The notes under the pieces: model-generated | Databases searched by the model: none | The model's input: only the letters and a program-made list of their open reading frames with translations | Told to the model about the DNA's origin: nothing | Translations under genes and position numbers: made by a program | Assembly: GCA_002335605.1 (NCBI GenBank) | Contig: BEDY01000002.1 | Location: 2,294,001 to 2,358,000 of the forward strand | Length of the DNA stretch: 64,000 nucleotides | Direction: 5' to 3' | Origin: Prillingera fragicola | Taxonomy: Eukaryota > Basidiomycota > Tremellomycetes > Trichosporonales > Trichosporonaceae | Shown here: in pieces, positions 10,579 to 21,494 of the stretch | Layout: each line of letters starts with the position of its first letter | Numbering within the stretch: position 1 is the first letter of the stretch

Positions 10579-13500
10579 CTACTTGTCATCAACCCTCCCA
10601 AACCCCTTGGCCTCCTTTTCGCCTCCAAAGCCAAAGCCCTTGCCGAACCCGCTCTTCTTGCCCGCCCGCTTCCCGCCCTCGCCATACTGCTCGGCCCACT
10701 TGCGCAGCTCGGGGAGGGTCCCCTCCTCGCTGCTGCTCGGACGGATCTCGGTGAGGGCGACGTCAAAGTGTTTCTTCTGCAGCGTGCGCTGTGAAAGTGG
10801 GGAGGGGGTCGGTTCGGCGGTGGGTTCCGCGGGGGTCGTGGCTGGCTCGGCGCCGTTGGCGGTGGCAGTCGCGGTGGCGTCGCTTGCGCCGTCGGTGCTG
10901 CTCGACGAGCCCTCTGGGCGCGCAGCGGCGTCGGCCTCGGCGCGTCCCCGCGCCTCGAGCTGGGCAACATACGCCTGCTCAATGACCTTGGCGGCATCGC
11001 TCAGGGCGGCCGCAGCCGGGAACAGCGGCGACTTGCCGTCCTTGCCCAGCACAGGCTCAGCCTCGGCCACGCTCGGTGCGCGGACGGGCTCGTGCTGCTC
11101 GGCCTTGGGCTCGTCCACGGCCAAGCGGACTTCCTCGGGCGCGGGGCCGCTGCCGCCCGGCGCAGCCGCTCCAGTGGCCGACTCTGCGGGTACGGCGTCG
11201 GCAGTCACGCCGGATTTCCACGGCACGTCAATCATGTCCTTGACAGCTGCGAGTGCTGCCGAGACACAGAGATGCTTGAGATCTGAACCCGAAAAGCCCT
11301 CGGTCTTCTTGGCGAGGGCATCCAGCTCGACGTCCTTAGCGAGGGTCTCGTCGCGGAGCAGGATGCCGAGAATGGCCTTGCGGTCAGCCTCGGTCGGCAG
11401 GTCCACCAGGAGGCGGCGCGGCAGACGACGCAGGATGGCGTCGTCGAGATCAAACGGCCTGTTGGTGGCACCGACAACCACAACGCGCTTGTCGCGGTTC
11501 GAGCTGGCGGAACTCAACCCGTCCATCTCCTGCATAAACTCGGTGAGAATCTGGTTGTGCGCCTTGCTGCCTCCCGAGCTGTCACGGGCGCTACGCGCTG
11601 CAAAGAGCGAGTCGACCTCGTCGATGAACACGACACACGGGCTGAGCTTGCGAGCCATGCTGAAGACGGCCTTGACAAGTTTTTCACCCTCGCCAACCCA
11701 CATGTCGTTGACGTCACTGGGCTGGATGGCCAGCATACGCGCACCCGACTCGGCGGCAATGGCGCGTGCGAGGAGCGTCTTTCCTGTTCCTGGAGGACCA
11801 AAGAGGAGCGCACCGCTCGTGACGTGGTCTTTGAGGATACCACCCTTGAATGCGTCTGGGAAGAGCAGGGGTAGCGAGATGACAGTGCGAATGCCATCGA
11901 TAGTCTTGAAGGGGAGATGCACGTCCTTGAAGCTTGCCGTTGCGAGCTTGGTCGCGTCCACGATGCACGGCAGCAGACGCTTCTCGTGCTTGCTGAGACC
12001 CTTGTCTTTCTTGATCGTCTCCACGACAGAGTCGACAGGTGCCTGCTTCTCCTCGGCCGCCTGGCCTGGGGTAGCCTTGCCCTTGCCTGGCTTGAGCAGC
12101 GGGGCGAGATATTGGTCAATAGCGTGGTCAACACCCTCCTCGTGCTCGAGCATTGCGCCGCGAGCAGCCTGAATGTCCGCCCACTTGAGCACAAGCGGCG
12201 CAGTAGCGCTCTCAGCAGCGACCGCAGCCTTGCCCACGGCAGTGGTCGCCAATTCGACTGCTTCGCGCCAACTGACAATGTACTCGCTCCACTCGGGATC
12301 AGGCTCGCGCCAGCGCCGGGCCAGGCGGCGCTTCCGTCCCCGACAAGGGGGCGAGCCAGGTGCGTCGAGCATGGACAGCGGCTCCTCGAGAGTCGCGCCG
12401 AGCTGGCCAACGGCGCGCATCATGATGGCAGCGTTGAGGGCACGACGGCGGAGCATGCGCTCGTGCTGCTCGCCGACCGTGTCGCGCGTGGACGGAATGA
12501 CAGGCAGGGCCTTCCACACCAAACTCGCGTCTGCGGCCGCATCGTCGCGCTTCTTGCCGCGACCCATGAGCATGTCGAGAATAGGGTTGGCTGGCTGTCC
12601 ACCCGAACTGGGAGCTCCTCCGGGTGGGCGGAAGGGGAGTAGTGCATCGGCGCCGTGGTTAAGCACAGCACGCAACCTGCGCTCCTCCCTCCGCTTACGT
12701 CCCGCAGCATCACGCTCGTCGCTCGACCACCAAAGCCGCTCCTCGCCCTTATCTCCGCCGTCGACACTGACGGAGCTCACGCTCGCGCCGAGCGCCTCGG
12801 CGACGCTGCGGATACGCTCCATGCGCTCCTTGTTACCCTCGAGCTCCTCGTCGGCAGCTGGGTCGCTGGCGTCAGCAGTGTGCGGCGGGAGCAGGGAGGG
12901 CGGGATACTCAGCACGACAGTCGTCGGCTGTGTGGTCGTCGGTGGCGGGGGCCGTTTGCCGCGGGGTGAAGGGGTGACGGGTCCGCGCCTGCGACGGCGC
13001 ACAGCCTCGAGAAAGGAAGGCCACCATGTGTCGAATGTCTCGGCCATGGCTGCCGTGCTCTCTAGCAAGATGATGCGCCTCTGCCGAGGCTCACCGACGA
13101 ACGCGTCTTCCGGGAGCTGCATGTTGATGATGCCGCTAAAGAACGAGACCCAGTCCTCTTGACTCGGCTCGTTGCTGCGCTGGGGACCACCCATACCGCC
13201 GGTACCGCCTGCACCAAAGGGCGCCATGGCGAGCATGGGCATGCGTATCACACCGGCGGGCATGTGGCCGTCATCCTCAGCATGGGTGTGCTCCTCGCCC
13301 TCGTCCATCTCCATTGCTGATGCAGGGGGCGGGGACGGCGGCGTCTGGAACACGGGGTTCGCAGTGTGCTGCAGTGGTGGTGCCGAGATGCCTGCATTGT
13401 CAGCTCCAGCCTCAGTCTCCCACCTACCAGTCTCATTGAGGGGCGCAAACGGTCCATCAAAGCCAACACCCAGCGACAAGTCGAGCCTCACAACATCAGC

Positions 13501-14121
13501 CCCAAGGTGTCCCGCGACCTCGTCAACAGCCTTGGCAACATAGTTGTCCCCGCCTTCAAACGGCGTCACAAGCGCAATGACAGGCTCGTCGACAGCCTTG
13601 GCACCCGCGCTCTCATTCTTTCCTCCACCGCCCCGCCCAACCTGGCCAGGCGACACCGGCCCAAGCCCGTGCACCGGCATGCCGGGGATACCCTGCGTGC
13701 GCGCGTCGGCGTCCGGGGCGGGCTGGCAGGGCTGGTTGGGCGTCAAGAACGACGTCGCGAGGTGGTTGAACAGCACATGGTGCTCTGGGCCCAGCGGCGT
13801 CGTGGGCCGCGCCGGGGTGGAGAGCGTAGTCACGATAGAGGGAAAGGAGGGGGTTGGAGGGGCGTCCTCTGGCGACTCGGGGTCCGCGCTCGGTTCGTCT
13901 GTGGCCTCGGTCTTCGGCTCGGCAGCCGGGGTGGCGCTGTGGTCGACGGGGGGGTCGATAACGGTCGTGCTTGATGCTGGCGGTGTCGCGGTCTCTGCGG
14001 TGGGGGAGATGATGAAGCGTCCTCCGCGCACGGGTGTCCGGGGATAAGCGCGTGCAGCTGTGGTTGCTAGTGGGCGTGTATAGGCTGCTGGGACCAGCAT
14101 GCGTGTGCGCAGAGCTGCCAT
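10579..14121 (-). CDS. Mitochondrial AAA ATPase, Msp1/ATAD1-like
   Basis: About 1,180 residues. The start MAALRTRMLVPAAYTRP begins a basic presequence (LATTAARAYPRTPVRGG); an upstream in-frame ATG at 14157 is an alternative. The first 700 residues are largely disordered, with Pro/Thr/Ser-rich segments. One AAA module follows: Walker A GPPGTGKT (about residue 770), Walker B VVFIDEVDSL, sensor 1 GATNRP, and DDAILRRLPRRLLVDLP, which is the Msp1/ATAD1 form of the arginine-finger region. Known Msp1 proteins extract mistargeted tail-anchored proteins from outer membranes; this one looks imported, so a matrix or inner-membrane unfoldase is more likely. A 36-nt stretch near 13386-13425 has splice signals but is also in frame, so the gene may carry an optional intron. 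The C-terminal 200 residues are Ala/Glu-rich and disordered. Confidence 0.85.
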   Translation of the reverse strand: MAALRTRMLVPAAYTRPLATTAARAYPRTPVRGGRFIISPTAETATPPASSTTVIDPPVDHSATPAAEPKTEATDEPSADPESPEDAPPTPSFPSIVTTLSTPARPTTPLGPEHHVLFNHLATSFLTPNQPCQPAPDADARTQGIPGMPVHGLGPVSPGQVGRGGGGKNESAGAKAVDEPVIALVTPFEGGDNYVAKAVDEVAGHLGADVVRLDLSLGVGFDGPFAPLNETGRWETEAGADNAGISAPPLQHTANPVFQTPPSPPPASAMEMDEGEEHTHAEDDGHMPAGVIRMPMLAMAPFGAGGTGGMGGPQRSNEPSQEDWVSFFSGIINMQLPEDAFVGEPRQRRIILLESTAAMAETFDTWWPSFLEAVRRRRRGPVTPSPRGKRPPPPTTTQPTTVVLSIPPSLLPPHTADASDPAADEELEGNKERMERIRSVAEALGASVSSVSVDGGDKGEERLWWSSDERDAAGRKRREERRLRAVLNHGADALLPFRPPGGAPSSGGQPANPILDMLMGRGKKRDDAAADASLVWKALPVIPSTRDTVGEQHERMLRRRALNAAIMMRAVGQLGATLEEPLSMLDAPGSPPCRGRKRRLARRWREPDPEWSEYIVSWREAVELATTAVGKAAVAAESATAPLVLKWADIQAARGAMLEHEEGVDHAIDQYLAPLLKPGKGKATPGQAAEEKQAPVDSVVETIKKDKGLSKHEKRLLPCIVDATKLATASFKDVHLPFKTIDGIRTVISLPLLFPDAFKGGILKDHVTSGALLFGPPGTGKTLLARAIAAESGARMLAIQPSDVNDMWVGEGEKLVKAVFSMARKLSPCVVFIDEVDSLFAARSARDSSGGSKAHNQILTEFMQEMDGLSSASSNRDKRVVVVGATNRPFDLDDAILRRLPRRLLVDLPTEADRKAILGILLRDETLAKDVELDALAKKTEGFSGSDLKHLCVSAALAAVKDMIDVPWKSGVTADAVPAESATGAAAPGGSGPAPEEVRLAVDEPKAEQHEPVRAPSVAEAEPVLGKDGKSPLFPAAAALSDAAKVIEQAYVAQLEARGRAEADAAARPEGSSSSTDGASDATATATANGAEPATTPAEPTAEPTPSPLSQRTLQKKHFDVALTEIRPSSSEEGTLPELRKWAEQYGEGGKRAGKKSGFGKGFGFGGEKEAKGFGRVDDK

Positions 14122-14416
14122 TGCTACTGTGTTTGTATGTCGAATGCGCGAGCGCATCGGATGGTGGTGGTTGTGGTGGTGGATGGATGGGTGGAGGTGA
14201 AAAGAGAATTCAGTGGAAAAGAGACACCTCGTGGCTGTTAGGTGGCAACAAAAATCAACACCAGCTCGAGCACCTTCCACAGCCAACAGCGACAGCGAGC
14301 ACTGCATCGAACGAGTAGAATGACACACAGCGCGCTCTAGACATGGCCCATGCATGACAAAAACCTATGAACTCGATATTCCCACAGCCGTCGCCCAAGT
14401 GTCCAACAACAGCGGT

Positions 14417-16060
14417 TTACTGCTTCTTCTTGCCATCCGCGGCGGCCTTGGCCGCTTTAGCTGCAGCCTTGGCAGCATTCTCTGCGTTTGTCTCCTCAAG
14501 GCGGACAGCAGCAAGCCTCTCTCCAGCATCAGGCTGGGGGCCGTACTCGCGCATACCCCAGTCGGCGCCGGTGAGCCAGGTCGAGAGGCGCTGAATAGGA
14601 CCAGGCACAAAGTCGGCAAAGGGGGTCAGGAAGCGGGCAACCTGGGTGAACAGAGGGATGCGCAAAGTCTTGTGAAGGCGAGTACCGTTGAGGCCGTCCA
14701 CGATGGCGTCGGCCACGTTCACAACCGATAGAGTCGGCGTCAGAAGGTTGATGAGCCAGAGGTGAGACTTGGGGAGGCGGACTTTGCCAAAGAGGGCCGA
14801 GTTGAAGTGGCCAGGAAGGGCCAGAGTTGTGCGGATCAGAGGAGACTCGTAGCTAACGTGTCAGCAAGGTTCAGACAGTGCAAGAGCAGGGCATGCCCAA
14901 ACCCGCTAGAGAACACCTACCGGTAGTCCAGCTCGTGCCTCAAGCTCTCGTGGAACGAAACCATAGCAGCCTTGGAAGCGCAATAGTCGGCTGTAGCGTT
15001 AGCACAGTGTACAGCACACAGCACACTCTACTCACCCATCTGAGCAACTCCGAGGAGACCCATGAGGCTCGAAATGTTCATGATATGGCCCCGGCGTGCC
15101 TTGAGCATGTCTGGGAGAAACTCTTGCACGACATAGAAGGGGGCAATGGCGTTGACCTTGAACGTGCTATCAGGTCAGCGACAGCTCACGGCTTGCGTTA
15201 AGACGTACTTTAGGACGTCCTCCTCCGTGAGGTCGAGGATGAGCTTGCCCTGGACAATGCCAGCGTTGTTGATAATGACATTCGGCGTGCCGACCTACTC
15301 GTCAGCGCTGCATACTAGCAAGCACTTACATCCTTGCGCAGCTTCTTGGCCACAGTCCTCACTGCCTCCCGGTCAGTCACATCGCAGATAAAAGACGTGA
15401 TACCGCCTGGTAGTCAGCACCACTCTCACGATCACTGTGCAGGACGTACTGATGTTCCTGTACTCGGGCGCGGACTTTGTAAGCACAGCGACCTTGGCCC
15501 CCTTGCTGGCGAGCTTGCGTGCCACCTCGGCGCCGAGACCGCTACCGCCTGCAGGATCATGTCAGCCACAAACAGAACGCCAATGTCCGTGCGGATCGGA
15601 ACATGAGCGCCGCTTCATCGAGCAGCAGCAGGGTTCCACGTACCTCCAGTGACAACGATGACTGCCGTCTTGTAGTCAAAGGGAATTGTTTGGGTGTACA
15701 TTGTGTACGCTGCGGGTGTGAGCTGCATGCCCCAGTGGGGTCGTCGCCGGCTATGCTTACCGATGACGACAGGCGGTACAAACACCTGGAAGAGCTCTAC
15801 AATGTCGATGTACCACAGGAACACCATTGCCCCTGTGATGATAATGGCTCCCGCGAGCTTGAACCACTGGTCTGGATGCTGTTAGGTTCTGCTGGGCCGG
15901 GGGTTGGCTCACAGTCATCGCGGCGGAGCAGCCTCGAGTAAGGGGGTGATCCGTTGGTAGACTTGGCATAGTCGAGGAGGGGACGCAGTTCCTTGCGGGG
16001 TTTTTCCTCTATGGGATTCGTGGGCGTCAAGGGCTTGAACTCTTGGAAGAAGAACGACAT
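14417..16060 (-). CDS. Membrane-anchored short-chain dehydrogenase/reductase
   Basis: Nine exons split by short introns start at MSFFFQEFKPLTP (16060) and end ADGKKKQ (14417), roughly 400 residues. A hydrophobic segment (KLAGAIIITGAMVFLWYID) in exon 2 is a likely N-terminal membrane anchor. The classical SDR fold follows: TGGGSGLG for dinucleotide binding, the NNAG motif (VIINNAGIVQGK), the catalytic Ser in HIMNISSLMG and YCASK supplying Tyr and Lys. The order and anchor resemble the RDH10/HSD17B11 group (classical SDRs of ER or lipid droplets acting on retinoids, sterols or fatty alcohols), so a lipid substrate is plausible but unproven. The C-terminus is an Ala/Lys-rich helix. The gene is divergent from the beta-helix gene, 220 bases away. 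Confidence 0.88.
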
Positions 16061-16281
16061 TTGATTGTGCTAGGATGGAGAGAGAGAGAGAGTACAAGAT
16101 GTCGAGCAGGTCATGCTACCCCGCATGGGTCATGTCATTGATAACGGAAGTATATTTCACTGGGTCCCAGGCACGGCGCGTGCTCGAACTTGATCTCTGG
16201 GTGATATTTCATCGCGTCTACTCGTCTTGCTGCACTCTCACAACAGCTACTGCCTCGCGTACAGTGCCAGCGTCAGCAGCC

Positions 16282-18227
16282 ATGGCCCAACATAGCACTG
16301 CTACACCAGCACGTGCCGCCCTCTCACTCCTCCTGGCCACACTCCTCCTCGTCCTCCTCCCCTCCACCCTTGCTGCAGAGCCCAAATGCCTACGCTTTGC
16401 CGACCATGAGATTATCAACCAGGCATTCATCGATGGCGGACCTGGAACGACCGTGTTTCTGTGTCCCGGAAAAGTGTACCCTATCACAGGCACTGTCCAC
16501 TTTACAGCGGCAGACCAGACACTGGCGACTCTTGGATTCCCATCAGACGAGAACCGCGCCGTGCTGCGCGTCGAGTCACCAAAGGTAGCGACGGCAGTGC
16601 AGGGTGACTGCCGGCGCTGCGCAAACATAGCTCTGCGCAACGTTGTCGTCGACGGTGGACGCAGCCGCCACGGCCGTGTGCCAGACGGCCAAGCTGCGCC
16701 GGGTCTCGTGGTCATTGGCGGCAACGACCACCAGCAGGTCACCGACTGTGTCATCCGGGACGCGCGCGGCTTTACGGGCATTCACGTTCGCGAGGGAGAC
16801 AAGCTCGGCTGCCGCCGCGCTGTGATCAAGCGCAACACCATTGGCCCCATCGGTGAAGAGTACGACCCGGCCGTCGACGGTGCGGACCCCGAGTCGTCGC
16901 CCCTCGGCCGCCCGCTCGCGGACGGCGTGAGCATTGCGTGCCGCGACAGTGTGGTGTCTGAGAATACTATTTTTGACGCCTCGGACGCCGGTGTCGTCGT
17001 CTACTGCTCGCCCGGTAGTCGTGTTGAGCGCAACCACATTTCGACCCGCAAGGTCTCTGCCATTGGCGGCATCCTCATGGTCGACGCGTCTCCGTTTGAC
17101 GGCGACTACGGAGGCGTGGTCGTGAGCGGCAACACGCTCGAGGCGGCCGGCGCAGCCATGCGCGTGGGTATTGGAATCGGTCTTTCAGTGCTCAACGACG
17201 ACATTGAGACCATCCTCCGTGGGGGCACCGTCACCTCCAACGTGCTCAAGGGACGGTTCATGGGCTACGGTATCGCTGCTGCAGGTCTCGAGAGCTGGAC
17301 TATCAAGGAGAACTGGTCCGAGGCTAGGCATCAAGGAAAGCGTAGCGCGCGGTGCTGGGACGACCCTATCAACCCCGACCCGTCGGCTTTTCTCGTCAAC
17401 GCGGCTTCGGTCGAGAAGAGCGACTTGCAGGACAACTTTGTCGATCACGACTTTGCATACAGTGAGTCCTGAGGCTCCGCCTGCAGCCCTCGACAGCTAC
17501 TAACTCCCCAGTCGTCTGCATTGACGGTCTGGACGCCCCCGACCCCACAGCCCCGGAAGCCCCCACGCCGGCCTCACCAGAAGGCCGGGCCGAGGCGTCC
17601 GAGTCGGCCGCAGCTGCAGCCGTCGAGGTGGAGGAGGTCGCTGAGGAGGAGGAAGCTGCGCTCTCGACCGGCAACGAAGTCATGGACGGTATACTGCTGC
17701 ACTCGCAGCAACGCATGGTCGAGGCTATTGATGCCTTTGGCGCGCGGTTGGCTGGTCAGCCGCGTGTGGATGTCGTCAAGGGACCGAACACGCAGGTGGT
17801 TGGGTAAGTCTCTGATCCCAGTAGGAGCTGACATCGAAGAAGTGACGCGTTTGTCGGCATTGAAGCCCGCGTACAGACGCTCGAGGCGACGCACCACAGC
17901 CTCATGGAGGGTGTCAAGGGGATGCACTCGGCGTTGAAGGCGTTGCTAGACGGCACGGTCGAGAACAGAGTAAGTCTTCACCCCAAGACGTAAACTAACA
18001 GGCAGCAATGGGAGCACGACGTCCTGGTATCCGTCGAGCAGGAGCTGACACGTACGGCCCCGCGGCGCGGCAAGGCGACACCACGCCCGGCGAGCCCTTT
18101 GCGCGTCAGCGACGGGATGGTGGGTGCGTGGGCGCTACGGGTGGTTGTCGGCGGCGCTGTGGTGGTGGTCGTGCTTGCTGCGCGGCGATGGCGTGGGGCT
18201 CGGGTTGGGCATGCCAAGGCCAAGTGA
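16282..18227 (+). CDS. Secretory-pathway right-handed beta-helix protein with C-terminal membrane anchor
   Basis: Four exons (16282-17461, 17512-17803, 17843-17969, 18006-18227) give 606 residues. A clear signal peptide (ALSLLLATLLLVLLPSTLAA) is followed by about 370 residues of parallel beta-helix type: repeated strands with Asn/Gly/Asp turns (IALRNVVVDGG, VTDCVIRDARGFTGI, ISTRKVSAIGGILMVD, VVVSGNTLEAAG) and paired Cys residues. This fold is common in pectate-lyase-like and polysaccharide-binding proteins, but catalytic residues could not be assigned. After a Pro/Glu-rich acidic linker comes a helical coiled-coil stretch (VEARVQTLEATHHSLMEG-like), then one transmembrane helix (ALRVVVGGAVVVVVLAA) and a short basic tail. 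A type I membrane protein facing the lumen or cell wall is the likely topology. The ATG at 16282 was chosen because it gives the signal peptide. Confidence 0.85.
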
Positions 18228-18691
18228 GCGCAGGCGCGAGTGGCAGTGAGCGCAGACGCGAGTGGCAGTGAGCGCGAGCGTTAGAGATTGCACATGCGCA
18301 GACCTAGAGTAAAGCCTGGCGCGTATAGAGAGCGACAGCAGGGGTAGAGCATAGAGTGTACCTGTAACGTATAGACATGCATGAGCGTATAGACATGCAT
18401 GAAAGATTCGGCCGCCGATGCACTGCCAGTGTCCGCTGAAGGCGGTGCCGAAGCCCACCAACACGCCGTGAATAGTGGAACGATGCCTGTATACCTGGAC
18501 GTCGATTGCGTTGAGGTCGACGTCCGCGGCTCAGCTAGCACCGCCCATGGCCATCAGTGTACTGCGAGAGGTGATACATAAGCCGAGGGCTTGGCGCGCA
18601 GTGTTGTCGCGGAACATAAAGTCAATCACCGTCACCACCGACGACCAACACCAGTCATTCCCCGACCACGACCACCCGTCCGCACGCACGC

Positions 18692-18913
18692 ATGTTTTCA
18701 GCAATACTACACCTCTCACAGACCTGGCCCACTCCTCTGCTAGTAGCAGCCCTAGCCCTCGGCGTGCTCGGTTTGATGCTCTGTTCCCGGCTCGCCATGC
18801 TCGTCTTCCTGCTCAGTCTCGTCCTGGCCCACCCGCGCGTGCTGGTGGATTCACCCAGATCGGTACCGGGTGCGCGCCTGCGTGGGCTGGCACCTTCTCG
18901 CCGACGGGAGTGA
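18692..18913 (+). CDS. Possible small membrane protein (73 residues)
   Basis: The frame begins MFSAILHLSQTW and contains two hydrophobic stretches (LLVAALALGVLGLMLC and AMLVFLLSLVLAH), then a basic tail ending PSRRRE. No family was recognised. A short protein with two membrane segments in an otherwise empty interval could be real, but in GC-rich DNA it could also arise by chance; there is no splice or conservation evidence. Confidence 0.3.
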   Translation: MFSAILHLSQTWPTPLLVAALALGVLGLMLCSRLAMLVFLLSLVLAHPRVLVDSPRSVPGARLRGLAPSRRRE

Positions 18914-19317
18914 GACCCGAAACGAGACCTATGCGTGGTCTTCATTGTGCTTGTGCTGTGGTGGACATGGCCACCGGTCTCAATGGTCAAGCCCTGTACC
19001 AGTAGCGACTATTCTGGCCAGGCTGGACAATCTGCACAAGGTGTAAAAATGTTCTAGATTCAGGCCAAGCATCTCGCATGTCGGCATGCGCATGCATGGC
19101 AGCGGCTACGGGCTGAATGGCCGCTGCGGCGGCGTGCGGCTTGGGGCCTCGACTGTGGGCCTGGGGGAGGCTCGGTCTCGGCGCCTAGTGTGATGGTTTG
19201 GGTGGGGTGCCTGCTGCTTCGACGACGAGGCTGCGGCTGGAACCGGCGGCGGCGGCGGCGTTGTAGCCCTGTGACTGCGTGCATGCATGGGGGAGGGGAG
19301 TGTGTATGCATGTGTAC

Positions 19318-19319
<2 letters not shown>

Positions 19320-19349
<30 letters not shown>
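19320..19349. repeat. CAG trinucleotide run
   Basis: About ten CAG units in a row on the plus strand, in sequence that does not appear to be coding, 5' of the disordered-protein gene at 19691. Confidence 0.9.
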
Positions 19350-19350
<1 letters not shown>

Positions 19351-19690
19351 GAGCAAGAGGCGGTGATTCCCATGCAGCAGCAGCCAAGAACATGTGCGGG
19401 AGGAGGAGGATGAGTGGAGGTGCACAGCATTTCTCTTCATCGTCGTCGTCTTGCTGGCACTGTCACTGTCATCCACTCTCTCTGTCATCCATATACCCAT
19501 CCTAGACACTCTCACACTCCTCTGCATCGTCTAGACACTCGTCGACACTCTGCTCACCCATGCTCGCCGCCCACTGAGCATATCCCACACCCACATTCTC
19601 CCCCACACCCCGCCCCCGCCAGCATCAACCCCGCACCGCCACCACCCTGCCCTTACAAACCACCACCACACCCCCTCTTCACCCGACTCC

Positions 19691-21214
19691 ATGCCCTCTC
19701 TTCCTCCTCAGAAACACTACAGCATGCCTACGCCCCATGCACTACCACCGACACCACCGACCAAGATGGCCTCGTTGCCAGTGACCACGGCGTCTGCAAA
19801 CGCCAAGTCCCCGGCACCTGTACCCGCCCAACCCCTCCCGCGCCAGACGCGTGCAGCCGCTGCACCGCAGCGCAAGCTGAGCATCTCGCCACCGGCACCC
19901 GCAGGACCGCGTCGTGCAAGCTATGCCTCCATGGACAGCACTGTGTCGCGCGCAGCGTCCACAGACATGCATCAGCAGCAGGCTGCACAGGTTCAGCCAG
20001 GGCTGCCCAGCCGCACCCAGTCTCAGTCGCTGTCGTTCACCGCCGTGTCCCAAGCCGCGTCCGCAGACGGACACACCCACCCAGGCCACGCGCAGTTCGT
20101 GCCAGTGCCGCCGCAGCGCCGCGCCAGCCAGCCCCTAGCCCGCGACGCACTTGCCCGCGACGCCGCACGGCGCGTCACCACTGAGCTCGGACACGACACG
20201 ATGGGGTCACGCGAGCATGCCGTGCTCAACGAGCAGGCTCGCGACGAGGCCATGGCGATGCGTGCTGAGCGTGAGCGCGAGCGCCGTCACCAGCGCGAAG
20301 GCAGCGGCGGTAGTGGCCGCGTCGCGTCCAAGCGCGACCTCGGCCATGTCGTTGATCTTTCCCAGCGCGTCGACCATGCGCCGACGCACAAGCCGACGCG
20401 TAGCGATGTCGGCCAGCACGCTCCCGTCAACAAGGCTGCGCACAAACCCTCGCTCAGCCTCGCGCACTATGCCACCATGCCGATGCCGTCTACCGTGGTC
20501 GGCCCCGCGCCGCCTCCCGGAGCCGCGCCGCCAGTCGTCCCACGGCCCCCGCGTCTCGCTACCCTCGCGCCGTCGCCCCCGCCCCGCCGCCAGTCGGTTG
20601 GCACGGCGCGTGGATACAGCGATAACGGCTATCGCGCCCTCTCGGTGCCCGGGTCTCCGCTCGCGCCCGCGCCCGCCAACTCGCCCCTCAACCCGTCGCC
20701 GACCAACACCCAGGCGCGTCTCGTAGCTGACAGGCAGCAGCCCCGCCGCTCGTCCTCGGCGCAGCCGCCTTTCGACGCCCTCGAGCTTGACGCACCGCGT
20801 CGCGACTCGCTTCCAGCTCCCATGCTGACCATGCGCGAAAGGGCGCGGCCCACCTCGCAGCGCGGCGAGAAACGCCTCCCCTCGCCACCCGAGAGCGGCG
20901 CCCTCGCCGCCCTCATCGCGGCCGCCAACCCCGTAGCGCGCAGCGTTGCGCGCCCCGTGCCCGTCCCCAACGTGGGCTTGCCGGGCCTCACCAACTCGGC
21001 CTCGATCGGCTCGAGCATCTCGAGTCTCGGGGAAGTGAGCCCCTCGTCGTCCTCGGGCGGATCAGGCGAGATGCGCGTCCGCGTCCGCGGCATCACCGAG
21101 GTCGACAGCGAGTGCGACTGCGGCATCTGTGTCCGCGAGCGCCGCAAGGCGAGCCTCGAAATGGCGCGCAAGCACCACGCAATCGCTATACCCAACGGCG
21201 CCATCATGGCCTAG
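19691..21214 (+). CDS. Disordered Pro/Ser/Arg-rich protein with a small Cys motif
   Basis: A single-exon frame of 507 residues starting MPSLPPQKHYSMPTPH. Nearly all of it is low-complexity: Pro/Ala/Ser/Arg-rich, with many SP and RRxS-type sites that basic-directed or proline-directed kinases could use. The only compact-looking portion is the last 45 residues (VRVRGITEVDSECDCGIC, then VRERRKASLEMARKHH), with three close cysteines that might bind metal. No family was recognised. Long intronless Pro-rich proteins of this type are often signalling scaffolds or RNA-binding regulators in basidiomycetes, but that is only an inference. Codon choice is strongly C/G-ending in this frame, and the opposite-strand open frames lack that pattern. 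Confidence 0.7.
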   Translation: MPSLPPQKHYSMPTPHALPPTPPTKMASLPVTTASANAKSPAPVPAQPLPRQTRAAAAPQRKLSISPPAPAGPRRASYASMDSTVSRAASTDMHQQQAAQVQPGLPSRTQSQSLSFTAVSQAASADGHTHPGHAQFVPVPPQRRASQPLARDALARDAARRVTTELGHDTMGSREHAVLNEQARDEAMAMRAERERERRHQREGSGGSGRVASKRDLGHVVDLSQRVDHAPTHKPTRSDVGQHAPVNKAAHKPSLSLAHYATMPMPSTVVGPAPPPGAAPPVVPRPPRLATLAPSPPPRRQSVGTARGYSDNGYRALSVPGSPLAPAPANSPLNPSPTNTQARLVADRQQPRRSSSAQPPFDALELDAPRRDSLPAPMLTMRERARPTSQRGEKRLPSPPESGALAALIAAANPVARSVARPVPVPNVGLPGLTNSASIGSSISSLGEVSPSSSSGGSGEMRVRVRGITEVDSECDCGICVRERRKASLEMARKHHAIAIPNGAIMA

Positions 21215-21494
21215 CTACTCCCACGCAGCTAACCCACCCACAAACAAACACGTGTTCCGCGTCCTGCACTCGACCCCATTGAGCGAACACTGCAGTCATC
21301 CGTTGTCCCCTTCTCTGTATAGACTATCTACCCGCAGCTTGTGTGTATATCCCCCTTTGCCAGTGTAACGCTTTGTACTAGACATACATATGATGCGATG
21401 AGCCGTCGCTCCTACCACCACACAAGCAAGAACAACAAGATGCATCCTAGACAAGCTACTGACCAGACGACTCGTACCGTTCCTTTGTCTGCCG

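Larger units (their letters stand above)
18228..19690. other. Long gene-poor stretch with short tandem repeats
   Basis: Just past the beta-helix gene lie about three tandem copies of a 21-22 base unit (GTGAGCGCAGRCGCGAGTGGCA type, 18223-18285), then two copies of CGTATAGACATGCATGA near 18368-18402. A CAG run sits at about 19320-19349. One small open frame at 18692 is listed separately. The rest shows no gene I can support. Confidence 0.5.

Noticed and set aside
10583..12172. 529-residue plus-strand frame over the AAA ATPase
   Set aside because: Ser/Arg-rich shadow of the minus-strand AAA module, which has Walker A and B motifs.
18223..18290. CRISPR-like direct repeats
   Set aside because: Repeats are contiguous without spacers and sit in a eukaryotic genome; simple tandem repeat.
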